A stretch of 64,000 nt of DNA, taken from Kitasatospora arboriphila (GTDB taxonomy: Bacteria; Actinomycetota; Actinomycetes; Mycobacteriales; Mycobacteriaceae). The notes under the pieces were generated by a model. The model worked only from the letters and a program-made list of their open reading frames with translations. It made no database searches and was not told the origin of the DNA. The DNA lies in NCBI RefSeq assembly GCF_000717275.1, contig NZ_JNYV01000008.1:229581-293580 (forward strand). The letters are read 5' to 3'. The translations under genes were made by a program, and so were the position numbers. Below are positions 8,442 to 16,558 of the stretch, piece by piece (the stretch's first letter is position 1; each line of letters starts with the position of its first letter).

Positions 8442-9851
8442 ATGCCCAAGACCTACGTCGGCGCCCGACTGCGACAGCTGCGCTCCGAGCGCGGCATCTC
8501 CCAGGTTGCCCTGGCGCAGTCACTGGACATCTCCCCGTCGTATCTCAACCAGATCGAGCACGACGCCAGACCGCTGACCGCTCCCGTATTGCTCAAGATC
8601 AGCGAGGTGTTCGGCGTCGACACCTCATTCTTCGATTCTCAGGACAATGCGCGACTGATTGCCGAGGTGCGTGAGGTGGTGATGGACGAGGACGTGGGCG
8701 CCAGCGCCGACGCTCAAGAGATCACCGATCTGGTTGCCAGCCATCCCGAACTCGCCAAGGCCATGGTGAACCTGCACCGCAGATATCGGATCGCCACCGA
8801 TCAACTCGCAGCCGCAACGGACGACCGGGGCGACGGCAGCATGCGCGGTTCGATCAGCGCACCGCACGAAGAAGTGCGCGACTACTTCTATCAGCGTCAC
8901 AACTACCTCCACGAGCTCGACACCGCCGCCGAGGAACTCACCACCCGCATGCGGATGCACTCCGGCGACATTCGGCACGAGATCACCGACAGACTGCAGA
9001 CGGTGCACGGGGTACAGATCGTGCGACGCGTCGACCTGGGCGACACCGTGCTGCACCGATTCGACCCGGCCACACGACGTCTGGAGATCTCGGGGCACCT
9101 CTCCCAGGGACAGCGGGTGTTCAAGCTGGCAGCCGAACTAGGGCACCTCGAGTGCGGCGACCTCATGCGTCAGATGGTCGACGAGGGCAACTTCACCTCG
9201 GACGAGGCCCGGCGGCTGGCCCTACTCGGGATGGCGAACTACTACGCTGCCGCCGCGGTGCTGCCCTACTCCCAGTTCCACGGTGCCGCAGAGGATTATC
9301 GCTACGACATCGAACGACTGTCGGCGTTCTTCTCGGTGTCGTACGAGACGATCTGCCATCGGCTGTCCACTCTGCAGCGCCCCAACCTGCGCGGTGTGCC
9401 GTTCACGTTCGTGCGCGTCGACCGCGCCGGCAACATGTCGAAACGACAGTCCGCCACCGGTTTCCATTTCTCGAACAGCGGCGGCACGTGCCCGCTGTGG
9501 AACGTGTACGAGACGTTCGGCTCGCCGGGCAAGATCCAGATCCAGATCGCGCAGATGCCCGACGGTCGCAACTACTTATGGGTGGCGCGCACCGTCGAGC
9601 GGCGCGCGGCGCGATTCGGCCAGCCGGGCAAGACCTTTGCCATCGGGCTCGGATGCGAGCAGCGTCACGCAGCACGGCTCGTGTATTCGGATGGTCTCGA
9701 GATCGGTCCGCAGGCCAACGTGACCCCGATCGGTGCCGGGTGCCGGGTCTGTGAACGGGTCAATTGCCCGCAGCGAGCCTTCCCTGCGCTCGGCGTCAAG
9801 CTCGACATCGACGAGCACCGCAGCACCGTCTCGCCGTACCTGGTGCGCTGA
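8442..9851 (+). CDS. ramB: Acetate/propionate metabolism regulator RamB
   Basis: This 469-residue regulator starts with a Cro/CI-type helix-turn-helix (RGISQVALAQSLDISPSYLN, about residues 16-35). A long central region of the IrrE/ImmA-related type follows (AAELGHLECGD, which lacks a true HExxH). The C-terminal ScfR/DUF2083-type domain has the Cys cluster CRVCERVNCPQRAFP. RamB proteins repress acetate and glyoxylate genes, including aceA, in Corynebacterium and Mycobacterium. The ATG at 8442 is chosen because it begins the conserved MPKTYVGARLRQLR; upstream open sequence to 8328 lacks similarity. The nearby aceA and its RamB-like box support the assignment. Confidence 0.93.
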   Translation: MPKTYVGARLRQLRSERGISQVALAQSLDISPSYLNQIEHDARPLTAPVLLKISEVFGVDTSFFDSQDNARLIAEVREVVMDEDVGASADAQEITDLVASHPELAKAMVNLHRRYRIATDQLAAATDDRGDGSMRGSISAPHEEVRDYFYQRHNYLHELDTAAEELTTRMRMHSGDIRHEITDRLQTVHGVQIVRRVDLGDTVLHRFDPATRRLEISGHLSQGQRVFKLAAELGHLECGDLMRQMVDEGNFTSDEARRLALLGMANYYAAAAVLPYSQFHGAAEDYRYDIERLSAFFSVSYETICHRLSTLQRPNLRGVPFTFVRVDRAGNMSKRQSATGFHFSNSGGTCPLWNVYETFGSPGKIQIQIAQMPDGRNYLWVARTVERRAARFGQPGKTFAIGLGCEQRHAARLVYSDGLEIGPQANVTPIGAGCRVCERVNCPQRAFPALGVKLDIDEHRSTVSPYLVR

Positions 9852-9868
9852 ACCCGAGCCGCCAGGAC

Positions 9869-10648
9869 CTAGACCGGATCGAGGATACGCCGCAGGAACT
9901 GCTTGGTCCGTTGGTGTTTGGGTGCCCCGATGACCTCAGCAGGTGGCCCCTTCTCCAACACCACCCCGCCGTCGGCAAACAGCACCTGGTCGGCGACCTT
10001 CTGCGCGAAGTGGATCTCGTGGGTCACCACGATCATCGTCCAACCTTGTGCGGCAAGGTCTTTCATCACGCCGAGCACCTCCCCCACCAGCTCGGGGTCC
10101 AGCGCTGACGTGGGCTCGTCGAACAGCATCAATTTGGGCTTGAGTGCAAGCGCTCGAGCGATTCCCACGCGCTGCTGCTGGCCACCGGACAGCTGATGCG
10201 GGTACTGGTCGCGCTTGTCGGTCAGGCCGACTTGCTCGAGCAATGCGTTGGCCTCGGTGATGACCTCGTCGCGCGGGCGCTTCTGCACGATAGTCGGGCC
10301 TTCGATGATGTTCTCCAGCACTGTCTTGTGCGGAAACAGATTGTGTCCCTGGAACACCATGCCCGACTGCGCCCGGTACCGGGCCAGCAGCGGCTTTGCG
10401 ACCGGTGCGTCGAAATCGACGGCGACGTCGGCGATGGAGACCTGGCCGCCGTCGGGGATGTCGAGTGCGTTGAGCGAGCGCAGGATGGTCGTCTTGCCTG
10501 ATCCGGACGGGCCGATCAGCGTGGTGACCGATCCGGTTGCAACGGTGAAGTCGATGCCCCGGAGCACGTGGTTGTCGCCGAATGATTTGGAGAGACCGGT
10601 GACTGTGACCAGGTCGCCGGTGGGCTCGGATTTACGGAGATCGGTCAT
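9869..10648 (-). CDS. Polar amino-acid ABC transporter ATP-binding protein
   Basis: This 259-residue ATPase has Walker A GPSGSGKTT, the Q-loop MVFQGHNLFPHKT, the ABC signature LSGGQQQRVGIARAL, and Walker B LMLFDEPTSALD. It closes with the H-loop THEIHFA, all in canonical order. The set is typical of the GlnQ/HisP subfamily that powers import of polar amino acids or cystine. The ATG at 10648 overlaps the stop of the upstream binding-protein/permease fusion by four bases, so the two genes form a complete importer. A longer open frame to 11299 overlaps that gene and is not used. Confidence 0.93.
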   Translation of the reverse strand: MTDLRKSEPTGDLVTVTGLSKSFGDNHVLRGIDFTVATGSVTTLIGPSGSGKTTILRSLNALDIPDGGQVSIADVAVDFDAPVAKPLLARYRAQSGMVFQGHNLFPHKTVLENIIEGPTIVQKRPRDEVITEANALLEQVGLTDKRDQYPHQLSGGQQQRVGIARALALKPKLMLFDEPTSALDPELVGEVLGVMKDLAAQGWTMIVVTHEIHFAQKVADQVLFADGGVVLEKGPPAEVIGAPKHQRTKQFLRRILDPV

Positions 10649-12117
10649 TTGGCCACAAACCTGTCCAGTCGGAACTCGAGGCGCCCCTGCACAAAGGCCA
10701 GTGCAAGGCACACAATCCAGTAATACAGGGCGGCGGTGCCGTAGAGGGCGAAGTACTCGAAGGCGGGGGCTGCCGCGATCTGTGCAGTCCGTAGAAGCTC
10801 GGTCACCAGGATCGTCGAGGCCAGCGATGTGTCCTTCACCAATGAGATCAGGGTGTTCGACAGCGGCGGAACAGCGGTGCGCAGAGCCTGAGGCAGGATG
10901 ATGCGCCGGAGAGCGGTGGTGTAGCCCATCCCGATCGTCTCCGCGGCCTCCCACTGGCCCTTCGGAATGCTGCCGATGGCCGCCCTGATGATCTCGGCAG
11001 CGTAGCCACCGACGTTGAGGCTGAACGCGATTGCTGCGGCCGGGAACGGATTGATGAGGATGTTCAATTCGGGCAGTGCATAGAAGATGATGAAGAGCTG
11101 CACCAGCAACGGGGTGCCTCGGATCAGGGATATGTAGATCCGGGCCACCGAGGAGATGGCCCGGCTCCTCGACATCCTGGCCAGTGCCACGCCGAGCGCG
11201 ATGACCAGTCCGAAGAAGAAGCTGATCGCCGTCAGTGGGATGGTGACGGTGATGGTGGCCTTGGCCATCGGCCAGAGGTTGTCGGCGATGAGTTCCCACG
11301 TGCTCGGTGCTGTCTTCTCCTCGGCCGTGCCGGCTGCATTGGCGTCGAGATAGGTCTGCGAGATCTCCTTGAGGGTTCCGTCTGCCCGCAGCTCGTCCAG
11401 CGCGCCGTTGATGTTGTCGAGCAGTCCGCTGTCCTTGCGGGCGGCAAACGCCTGCTCAGAGCGCTCCCCGATGTTCGCGGCGATCTTGATGCTGGTGTCG
11501 CCGGTGGTGGCCTGATAGGCGAGCACCGAGAGACTGTCGTTGACCGTGGCCTGCACGCGGCCCTGGTTGAGCAGTTTGATCGCGGGGGTGAAACCGTCCA
11601 CCGACTCGACGGTTGCCCCGGCGTCTCGTGCCACCCCGGCCCAGTTGCTGGTCTCCGTCTGCGCGGTGGTCTTGCCCCGGAGGTCGGCCAGCGACGTGAT
11701 GGACGTGTCGTCGGCCTGGGTGACGATCACGCCCTCTCCGATCGCGTAAGGCTCCGACAGGTCATATTTCGCTTTGCGCTCGTCGGTGATGGTGACCTGA
11801 TTGGCCACCACATCGAAGCGGTCGGCCTCGAGGGCGGCGAAGATCGAGTCGAAGGGCACCTCGACGAACTCCACCCGCAGACCGAGCTTGTCGCCCACGG
11901 CCTTTGCGACGTCGACGTCGTAGCCGACAAGTTCGCCGGTCTGAGAGTCGTGGTAACTGAACGGCGGATATGTGCCCTCTGTCCCCACCCGCAGCACACC
12001 TGATTTCTCGAGTTCGGCAAAACCACCGACATCGTCGCCGCCACACCCGGCAAGAACGGCCATGGCCGCAAGCGCGGCCCCGACCACGATCAGTATCCGA
12101 CGCACGAGTCGCTCCAC
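10645..12117 (-). CDS. Amino-acid ABC transporter: substrate-binding protein fused to permease
   Basis: This 490-residue protein combines two parts. A lipoprotein-type signal (AMAVLAGCGG) is followed by a class-3 solute-binding domain (about residues 35-250, LRVGTEGTYPPFSY and FDVVANQVTITDERK). A permease domain follows (about 265-485), with several membrane helices and the EAA loop EAAETIGMGYTTALRR. Binding-protein/permease fusions of this kind are known for polar amino acids and cystine, chiefly in Gram-positive bacteria. The fusion places the binding domain permanently at the outer face of the membrane. It is coupled to the downstream ATPase by ATGA. Substrate specificity is not determinable; a cystine or glutamine/polar amino-acid role is plausible. 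Confidence 0.93.
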   Translation of the reverse strand: MERLVRRILIVVGAALAAMAVLAGCGGDDVGGFAELEKSGVLRVGTEGTYPPFSYHDSQTGELVGYDVDVAKAVGDKLGLRVEFVEVPFDSIFAALEADRFDVVANQVTITDERKAKYDLSEPYAIGEGVIVTQADDTSITSLADLRGKTTAQTETSNWAGVARDAGATVESVDGFTPAIKLLNQGRVQATVNDSLSVLAYQATTGDTSIKIAANIGERSEQAFAARKDSGLLDNINGALDELRADGTLKEISQTYLDANAAGTAEEKTAPSTWELIADNLWPMAKATITVTIPLTAISFFFGLVIALGVALARMSRSRAISSVARIYISLIRGTPLLVQLFIIFYALPELNILINPFPAAAIAFSLNVGGYAAEIIRAAIGSIPKGQWEAAETIGMGYTTALRRIILPQALRTAVPPLSNTLISLVKDTSLASTILVTELLRTAQIAAAPAFEYFALYGTAALYYWIVCLALAFVQGRLEFRLDRFVAK

Positions 12118-12265
12118 TCCTCGATCATCAAGCCGCCCCGATCAACTCTGCCCGAATGCCCCGCTCGGCGACCACTCGAGTACACCCGAATGCCGGCGAC
12201 GCTTTCCAGGATCTCAAATGATTGCGTGCGACTCCGGGTCGGCGGCACTCCGATAGGTTGGCTTG

Positions 12266-12796
12266 GTGAGTTCACAACGGATCGACCCCGGAAACCTTCG
12301 TCAGCTCGGACCGTTCAACTGGGTGATCAGCAAGGGTGCCGCGCGCACCCTCGGCCTGTCGGACATGCACCTGTTCTCCACGCTGGGCCGCGGCAAGGGC
12401 CTCTTTCGTGGATGGCTGCACTATTCGGCGAAGATGATGCCGTTCGGCTCACTCGCTCGGCACGACACCGAACTGGTGATCATCAGAACCGCCCATCTAC
12501 GCACCTGCGAGTACGAACTCGGCCATCACAAGCGTCTCGGGAAGCGCGCGGGCATCGACGAGGCGGAGTTCTCGCGGATCCTCCAGGGGCCGGACGCGGG
12601 ATGGTCGGGCAAAGAACTGGCGTTGCTGCGCGCGGTCGACGAGCTGGTGGGTACCAAGGACCTGAGCGACGTGACGTGGAAGGAGCTGTCTGTGCATCTC
12701 GACGACCGCCGACTCATCGAGTTCGTCCTGCTCGTCGGTCAATACGATTCGCTGGCCACCACAATCGGAACGTTGCGCATCGAGCGTGACCATTGA
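12266..12796 (+). CDS. Carboxymuconolactone decarboxylase-like protein (Rv0464c-like)
   Basis: This 176-residue all-helical protein carries ELVIIRTAHLRTCEYELGHH, the core signature of the AhpD/CMD superfamily. One Cys and the following His are present, but the second Cys of AhpD's CxxC is absent, so peroxidase-type chemistry is unlikely. Position near ramB agrees with Rv0464c of M. tuberculosis. The GTG at 12266 (or TTG at 12263) is the most upstream plausible start. The stop overlaps the TTG start of the methyltransferase gene, suggesting a coupled pair. Confidence 0.82.
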   Translation: MSSQRIDPGNLRQLGPFNWVISKGAARTLGLSDMHLFSTLGRGKGLFRGWLHYSAKMMPFGSLARHDTELVIIRTAHLRTCEYELGHHKRLGKRAGIDEAEFSRILQGPDAGWSGKELALLRAVDELVGTKDLSDVTWKELSVHLDDRRLIEFVLLVGQYDSLATTIGTLRIERDH

Positions 12797-13542
12797 GCGC
12801 CGCCACCGACAAGGTTCGCGGCATGCTCGACCCGGCGCGGGTGCCCGGGCCCATCGACGACGGCCGGGGTTACCTCGACCTCCTGGGGCCACCCGAGCCC
12901 GCTGCGAGCACCAGCTTGTCGATCATGCAGAACCCGGTGTTCGCCACCATCTATGAGCGGGCATGGCGGCCGGTGTTCACCCGACTGTTCAGCCTGGGCG
13001 GCACGTCCACAAAGGAGTTCGACCGGCAACTGGTCGCACGTCTCGGCCGCGCCGGCGACCGCACCATCCTCGATGTGGCATGCGGTCCCGGCAACTACAC
13101 CCGCACACTGTCCGATCAGCTGACCGGGGAGGGAGTGTGCGTGGGTCTGGACTTCTCGGTTCCGATGATCGAACGGGCGGTGCGCACCAACAGCGGTCCG
13201 CGAGTGGCATACATACGCGCCGACGCACACGAAATACCTTTTCCCGACGGCACTTTCGACACCGTCTGCTGCCTGGCCGCTCTGTACCTCGTTCCCGACC
13301 CCGGTGTGGTGCTCGACGAGCTCGCCAGGGTGACGGCGCCGCAGGGCGAGGTCGCGGTCTTCACCTCACTGCGGACCCCTCTCACATCGCTTCCGGGTGT
13401 GTCGTTGGTCGCCGGCCGAAGCGGCTACCACCTCTTTGAGCGGAACGAGGTGACCGACCGACTGCGGGCAGCCGGTCTTGTCGACATCGAACAGACCGTC
13501 ACCGGCCAGGCCCAGTACGTCACTGCGCGCAAACCCGGCTGA
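12793..13542 (+). CDS. Class I SAM-dependent methyltransferase
   Basis: This 249-residue protein has the SAM-binding motif I ILDVACGPGNYT (about residues 92-103), an acidic motif II region (CVGLDFSVPMIERA), and DAHEIPFPDGTFD before the post-motif sheet. It resembles small-molecule or lipid methyltransferases of the UbiE/phthiotriol type. The acceptor is unknown. A TTG at 12793 overlaps the stop of the upstream CMD-like gene; an ATG at 12823 is an alternative that would shorten the protein by ten residues without loss of a motif. Confidence 0.85.
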   Translation: MSAATDKVRGMLDPARVPGPIDDGRGYLDLLGPPEPAASTSLSIMQNPVFATIYERAWRPVFTRLFSLGGTSTKEFDRQLVARLGRAGDRTILDVACGPGNYTRTLSDQLTGEGVCVGLDFSVPMIERAVRTNSGPRVAYIRADAHEIPFPDGTFDTVCCLAALYLVPDPGVVLDELARVTAPQGEVAVFTSLRTPLTSLPGVSLVAGRSGYHLFERNEVTDRLRAAGLVDIEQTVTGQAQYVTARKPG

Positions 13543-13568
13543 ACACCTCGAGCGCCGGGGCAACGGGG

Positions 13569-14270
13569 TCAACTCAGGGCGTGAAGGTTTTTCGCCGTCG
13601 GTGATTTTTCGACCGACTCGGGATCAGGGTCCGTCCGCAGCAGCCGATCGGCGGTACCGGAAGTGGTCACCGTGAACCAATAGTGCTCGTTCTTGTAGTG
13701 ATGAAACCGGTGGTTGCGCCACGTCGCCTTGTACAGACGGCTTTTCGGCTTGTAGTCGGTATGGATCAGATAGTGCGTCCACTCGTAGACGAGCCCCAGC
13801 ACGCCCAGAGTGGTCAAGAATGTCAGTCCCAGCCCGAGCCGTCCGAACGCGAAGACGCCGATCAGGACTGCGACCGGGATCACGACGCAGAGCACCTGCC
13901 ACGGGATGAAGATCAGCGGTATGTTCCGCGGATCCCGGTGGTGTTCACGGTGTTTGCGCGAGAGCAGTGAATCGACCTTCAGCGAGCCGACAGATCTCGG
14001 GCGCCAGTGGAGAACACCGACGTGAATGATCCACTCCGCCAGCGGGAACGACGCGATCATCACCGCCGGTACCACCGCGTCGGTCCAGTGCCAATCGGCC
14101 ACCACGACTCGAGCTGCACCGGACCCGGCCAGCAGCACCGCGATCATCCACGGTGTGGGATGTCGCACGAACTCGCCGAATGCGGCACCGAGGGTCAGGC
14201 CGCGACGACTACTCGATCGCCCCTGCTCGTCGTTACGAACCCGGTTACGGGCTCGACGGTCAGACGTCAT
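13569..14270 (-). CDS. Sterol desaturase/fatty acid hydroxylase family membrane protein
   Basis: This 233-residue integral membrane protein has the family's three His clusters: HREHH (about residue 109), HYLIH (about 166) and NHRFHHYKNEHYWF (about 185-198). These ligate a di-iron centre in the family. Four hydrophobic segments are visible. Such enzymes hydroxylate or desaturate lipids or carotenoids; the substrate is not predictable. Its start overlaps the stop of the upstream FadR-type regulator by 11 bases, which suggests co-transcription and possible control by that regulator. Confidence 0.85.
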   Translation of the reverse strand: MTSDRRARNRVRNDEQGRSSSRRGLTLGAAFGEFVRHPTPWMIAVLLAGSGAARVVVADWHWTDAVVPAVMIASFPLAEWIIHVGVLHWRPRSVGSLKVDSLLSRKHREHHRDPRNIPLIFIPWQVLCVVIPVAVLIGVFAFGRLGLGLTFLTTLGVLGLVYEWTHYLIHTDYKPKSRLYKATWRNHRFHHYKNEHYWFTVTTSGTADRLLRTDPDPESVEKSPTAKNLHALS

Positions 14271-15021
14271 CGTTGTCCTCCGAATCGCTTTCTCCCTCGC
14301 GCAGCAAGGTCTCCATGTCTCCGAACGCCGACATCAAGATCGATGTGGCGGGTGCAAGCAGGGTGGCGGCCGCCTGAGTGGCCGCCGCGGGATCGCGATC
14401 CGCGATCGCCTCGACGATCGCGCGGTAACCGTCGGCGTTGCCGACTTCGTCAGCCAGCGCCACTGCGAACGCTGACAACGCCGGTTCGTAAGCGGCCCGC
14501 ATGGTGTTGTACAAGAGCCGGAAGGTGATCGAATCGGCACCGTCGACCACCGCGTCCCAGAAATCGAGCGCCGCAACCTGTTGGGCCACTGGATCTGCGG
14601 TGTCGGCGAGCTTCTGCGCCGCCGATTGCGCCGCGGCTATCTGGGTGGCGTTTGCACGCTGCGCAGCCAGTTCGGCCACTTTGGGTCCGATGTGCGCCCT
14701 GACCTCCACCACCGAGCGGGCCACGGATACATCGAGTTCGCCTCCTCGAAAGAGCAGTCGCGGAAGCAGATCGAGCCCGCCGAACCTCCTGACGTCCTGA
14801 ACCGTGGTGCCCCCACCCTGGCGGATGGTGACCAGACCAGCTGCTGCCACACGCTTCATGGCCTCACGAATCGCGGGTCTTGACACTCCCAGCACTCTGG
14901 CCAATTCCCGCTCGCTGGGCAGGTTCTGGCCTGCGGGCAGATCCCCGCTGAGCACCCCGTCGACGATCTGCTCGAAGACGTCTTCGGGCACGCTGCGATG
15001 TTTGATCGGTTCGAACGGCAT
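14260..15021 (-). CDS. GntR/FadR-family transcriptional regulator
   Basis: This 253-residue protein has an N-terminal winged helix (LPSERELARVLGVSRPAIRE, about residues 38-57, then LVTIRQGGGTTVQ) and an all-helical FCD effector domain. Metal-ligand positions expected for FCD domains are hard to place by eye. It is divergent from the amidase gene, and the 72-bp spacer contains TGGTCTTACCA, a classical FadR-subfamily operator. It therefore probably represses itself and the amidase, and perhaps the overlapping desaturase gene. The ligand is likely a carboxylic acid or amide breakdown product. Confidence 0.92.
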   Translation of the reverse strand: MPFEPIKHRSVPEDVFEQIVDGVLSGDLPAGQNLPSERELARVLGVSRPAIREAMKRVAAAGLVTIRQGGGTTVQDVRRFGGLDLLPRLLFRGGELDVSVARSVVEVRAHIGPKVAELAAQRANATQIAAAQSAAQKLADTADPVAQQVAALDFWDAVVDGADSITFRLLYNTMRAAYEPALSAFAVALADEVGNADGYRAIVEAIADRDPAAATQAAATLLAPATSILMSAFGDMETLLREGESDSEDNDDV

Positions 15022-15057
15022 GGCCCAACGATAGGAGCGACCTGGCTATAGGTCAAG

Positions 15058-15076
15058 TGGTCTTACCAATCTTGGT
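15058..15076. promoter_or_regulatory. FadR-type operator between regulator and amidase
   Basis: TGGTCTTACCA at 15058-15068 fits the GntR/FadR consensus (tnGTnnnACna) exactly. It overlaps a second inverted pair, ACCAA at 15065-15069 and TTGGT at 15072-15076, so three half-sites occur in a row. The site lies 17 bp before the amidase ATG and about 40 bp before the regulator ATG, well placed to repress both. Confidence 0.75.
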
Positions 15077-15092
15077 GGGCTAGCGTAAGGCC

Positions 15093-16535
15093 ATGACCGA
15101 CCGAACCCACGTCCACGCATTCACCGACGACGCGCTCGGAGAACACGACGCCACGTCACTGGCCGCAGCGATCGCCGCAGGTGAGATCAGCGCGCGCGAG
15201 GCAGCCGACGCCGCCATCGCCCGTGCGGAGACGGTGAATCCGGAACTCAACGCAATCGTGGTGACGGATTACGACCGCGCGCGCAGGGCCTCCGAACGGC
15301 CGACCGGCCGGGTGTTCGCCGGGGTTTTCGCTGGGGTCCCGACCTTCATCAAGGACAACACCGATATCGCCGGCCTGCCGACGGGCCACGGCTCCAAAGC
15401 CGTTCGCCCGAAGGTCAAGGCCACCACGGAGCCGTACGCCGAGCAGTACCTGTCAACGGGCATGACGATGCTGGGCAAGACCACCCTGCCCGAGTTCGGC
15501 TTCAACGCAACCACCGAATTCGAGCACCTGCCGCCCACCCGAAATCCGTGGAACACCGCCTATTCCGCCGGTGCCTCATCCGGCGGGTCGGCCGCCCTGG
15601 TTGCTGCAGGCGTGGTGCCGATCGCTCACGCCAACGACGGCGGCGGGTCGATCCGTATCCCGGCTGCCGCATGCGGATTGGTCGGCCTCAAGTTGACGCG
15701 CGGCCGCGAGGTGCAGTCGCTGCAGGGCAAGCAGATGCCGGTCGACATCGTGTCGAACAACGCGGTGACCCGTACCGTGCGCGACACCGCTGCGTTTGTC
15801 GCAGCAATCGAACAGTTCCGGCCCGCCGCGAGGTTGCCCCGCGTGGGCAAGGTGGAAGGACCATCAGAGCGACGTCTGCGGATCGGATTGATCACCGATT
15901 CCATCGCAGGCGAGCCCACCGACGCAGAGACCAAGTCGGCCGTCGACGACACGGCAGCGCTGTTGGCGTCTCTGGGCCACGACGTCCGCGACATCACGAT
16001 TCCCACCGATCAGACCTTTGTCCGCAACTTCATCCACTACTGGGCTCTGATGGCCTTCTCCACCCAGCATTTCGGCGGTCGGGTGACGGGTTCTCCGTTC
16101 GACAAGTCGAAGACGGACTCGCTGACCAAAGGCCTGGCGCGGCAATTCGTTCGCCGGCCATGGCTGACGCCGTTGTCGATCCGTGGCCTCAAGAAAAGCG
16201 AGCGCCAGTACCGCGAGGCATTCACCGACCTCGACATCGTGCTGTCGCCGGTTCTCGGACACACCACCCCGGAGCTCGGATACCTCTCCCCCGCAGCCGG
16301 ATTCGATGTGATGTTCCCGCGCTTGGTCAACTACGTGAGTTTCACCCCGTTGAACAACGCCGCCGGTGGACCGGCCATGTCACTACCGCTGGGTCGCACC
16401 ACCGGCGGCCTGCCCATCGGAGTCCACTTCTCGGCGGCAAATGGTGACGAACGAACCCTGCTGGAGTTGGCGTTCGAGCTCGAGGCAGCGCGTCCCTTTG
16501 CCCGTATCCAGGACCAGGTGCAGGCAACCGGCTGA
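15093..16535 (+). CDS. Amidase (amidase signature family)
   Basis: This 480-residue enzyme carries the amidase signature. The catalytic Lys is in GVPTFIKDN (about residue 88), the Gly/Ser-rich SAGASSGGSAALVAAG (about 152-167) holds the cis-Ser, and NDGGGSIRIPAAACGLVGLK holds the nucleophilic Ser. Length is usual for the family, which hydrolyses aryl or aliphatic amides to acid and ammonia. It is divergent from the FadR-type regulator and preceded by its operator, so expression is probably induced by an acid or amide ligand. The natural substrate is unknown. Confidence 0.93.
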   Translation: MTDRTHVHAFTDDALGEHDATSLAAAIAAGEISAREAADAAIARAETVNPELNAIVVTDYDRARRASERPTGRVFAGVFAGVPTFIKDNTDIAGLPTGHGSKAVRPKVKATTEPYAEQYLSTGMTMLGKTTLPEFGFNATTEFEHLPPTRNPWNTAYSAGASSGGSAALVAAGVVPIAHANDGGGSIRIPAAACGLVGLKLTRGREVQSLQGKQMPVDIVSNNAVTRTVRDTAAFVAAIEQFRPAARLPRVGKVEGPSERRLRIGLITDSIAGEPTDAETKSAVDDTAALLASLGHDVRDITIPTDQTFVRNFIHYWALMAFSTQHFGGRVTGSPFDKSKTDSLTKGLARQFVRRPWLTPLSIRGLKKSERQYREAFTDLDIVLSPVLGHTTPELGYLSPAAGFDVMFPRLVNYVSFTPLNNAAGGPAMSLPLGRTTGGLPIGVHFSAANGDERTLLELAFELEAARPFARIQDQVQATG

Positions 16536-16558
16536 GCCACTCAGCAACCGAAGCGCGA

